DNA of 6,290 bases, taken from the NCBI GenBank assembly GCA_009845505.1, contig VXZL01000242.1:1-6290 (forward strand), written 5' to 3'. The notes under the pieces were generated by a model. It had not been told where the DNA came from. It saw only the letters and a program-made list of their open reading frames with translations, and made no database searches. The position numbers and the translations under genes are program-made. Shown in pieces: positions 6,236 through 6,290 of the stretch (positions are counted from its first letter, which is position 1; each line of letters begins with the position of its first letter). Origin of the DNA: Candidatus Poribacteria bacterium (GTDB lineage: Bacteria; Poribacteria; WGA-4E; WGA-3G).

Positions 6236-6276
6236 GTGTACTGCCTACGGTTTTTTAGGCCACTCCCTAAAGGAAG
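6218..6276. repeat. Cluster of small hairpins, candidate mobile-element end (IS200/IS605-like)
   Basis: Within 59 bases lie TGTCCC/GGGACA (6218-6223 and 6229-6234, 5-nt loop), the perfect 8-bp palindrome ACACGTGT (6232-6239), GCCTA/TAGGC (6243-6247 and 6256-6260, 8-nt loop) and an imperfect CTCCC-TAAA-GGAAG hairpin (6263-6276). This density is found nowhere else in the window. Subterminal imperfect hairpins rather than long terminal inverted repeats are typical of IS200/IS605/IS1341 ends, and an outward extended -10 follows directly. No transposase is in the window, so the identity is inferred. Confidence 0.35.
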
Positions 6277-6280
6277 ATTG

Positions 6281-6289
6281 TGCTATAAT
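6281..6289 (+). promoter_or_regulatory. Extended -10 promoter element pointing out of the window
   Basis: TGCTATAAT is a perfect extended -10 (TG-N-TATAAT) on the plus strand, one base from the right edge. The -35 position (6261-6266, CACTCC) does not match, as is common with extended -10 promoters. Any gene it serves lies to the right, beyond the sequence given. Confidence 0.4.
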
Positions 6290-6290
6290 G

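Noticed and set aside
1..6290. CRISPR array, tRNA or rRNA genes.
   Set aside because: No regularly spaced repeats of CRISPR length, no cloverleaf-like or rRNA-like stretches were seen on either strand.

Overview
The window reads like a piece of a bacterial chromosome, either an accessory region or a patchwork one. It uses the standard bacterial code, with ATG, GTG and TTG starts, Shine-Dalgarno sites and sigma70-like promoters. The mix of an acyl-CoA ligase, a flippase-like membrane protein, a decayed type I restriction-modification gene, a TPR protein and a REP-type hairpin would fit an uncultured, repeat-rich lineage such as Candidatus Poribacteria. That assignment rests on recalled protein flavour and is only a weak inference.

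Layout, left to right. (1) Bases 1-1415, minus strand: the first 471 codons of a TPR protein that runs off the left edge. It has a hydrophobic Gly-rich N-terminal helix, a helical domain, a coiled-coil-like segment and then TPRs. (2) Bases 1416-1905: 490 bases with no established gene. They hold a leader of about 313 nt with GTTACAC repeats in both orientations and a possible 40-codon upstream ORF, a consensus sigma70 promoter with an extended -10, and a REP-like hairpin. (3) Bases 1906-2903, minus strand: a broken hsdM whose 5' and 3' ends survive in different frames with the catalytic middle missing. No hsdS or hsdR is next to it. (4) Bases 2904-3061: a divergent promoter region in which a 9-mer (TTAGGATAA) lies at both predicted -10 sites, each read in its own direction of transcription. 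(5) Bases 3062-4837, plus strand: an intact AMP-forming long-chain acyl-CoA ligase of the FadD15/FAA1 type. (6) Bases 4971-5894, minus strand: a polytopic membrane protein of the YbhN/LPG-synthase transmembrane (flippase-like) family, convergent with the ligase. (7) Bases 6008-6235, minus strand: a 75-codon ORF that looks like the C-terminal tail of a GT39-type membrane glycosyltransferase. (8) Bases 6218-6290: a cluster of small hairpins followed by an extended -10 box pointing out of the window on the plus strand, which could be the end of a mobile element that cut off the glycosyltransferase.

How the parts relate: the ligase is probably a core lipid gene with its own transcript. The flippase-like protein and the glycosyltransferase tail lie on the same strand and may descend from one envelope-glycan module. 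The TPR gene has its own strong promoter and does not depend on the dead hsdM upstream. I did not find a complete, clearly new system. The best leads are the TPR protein with its elaborate leader and the truncated glycosyltransferase/hairpin junction at the right edge.
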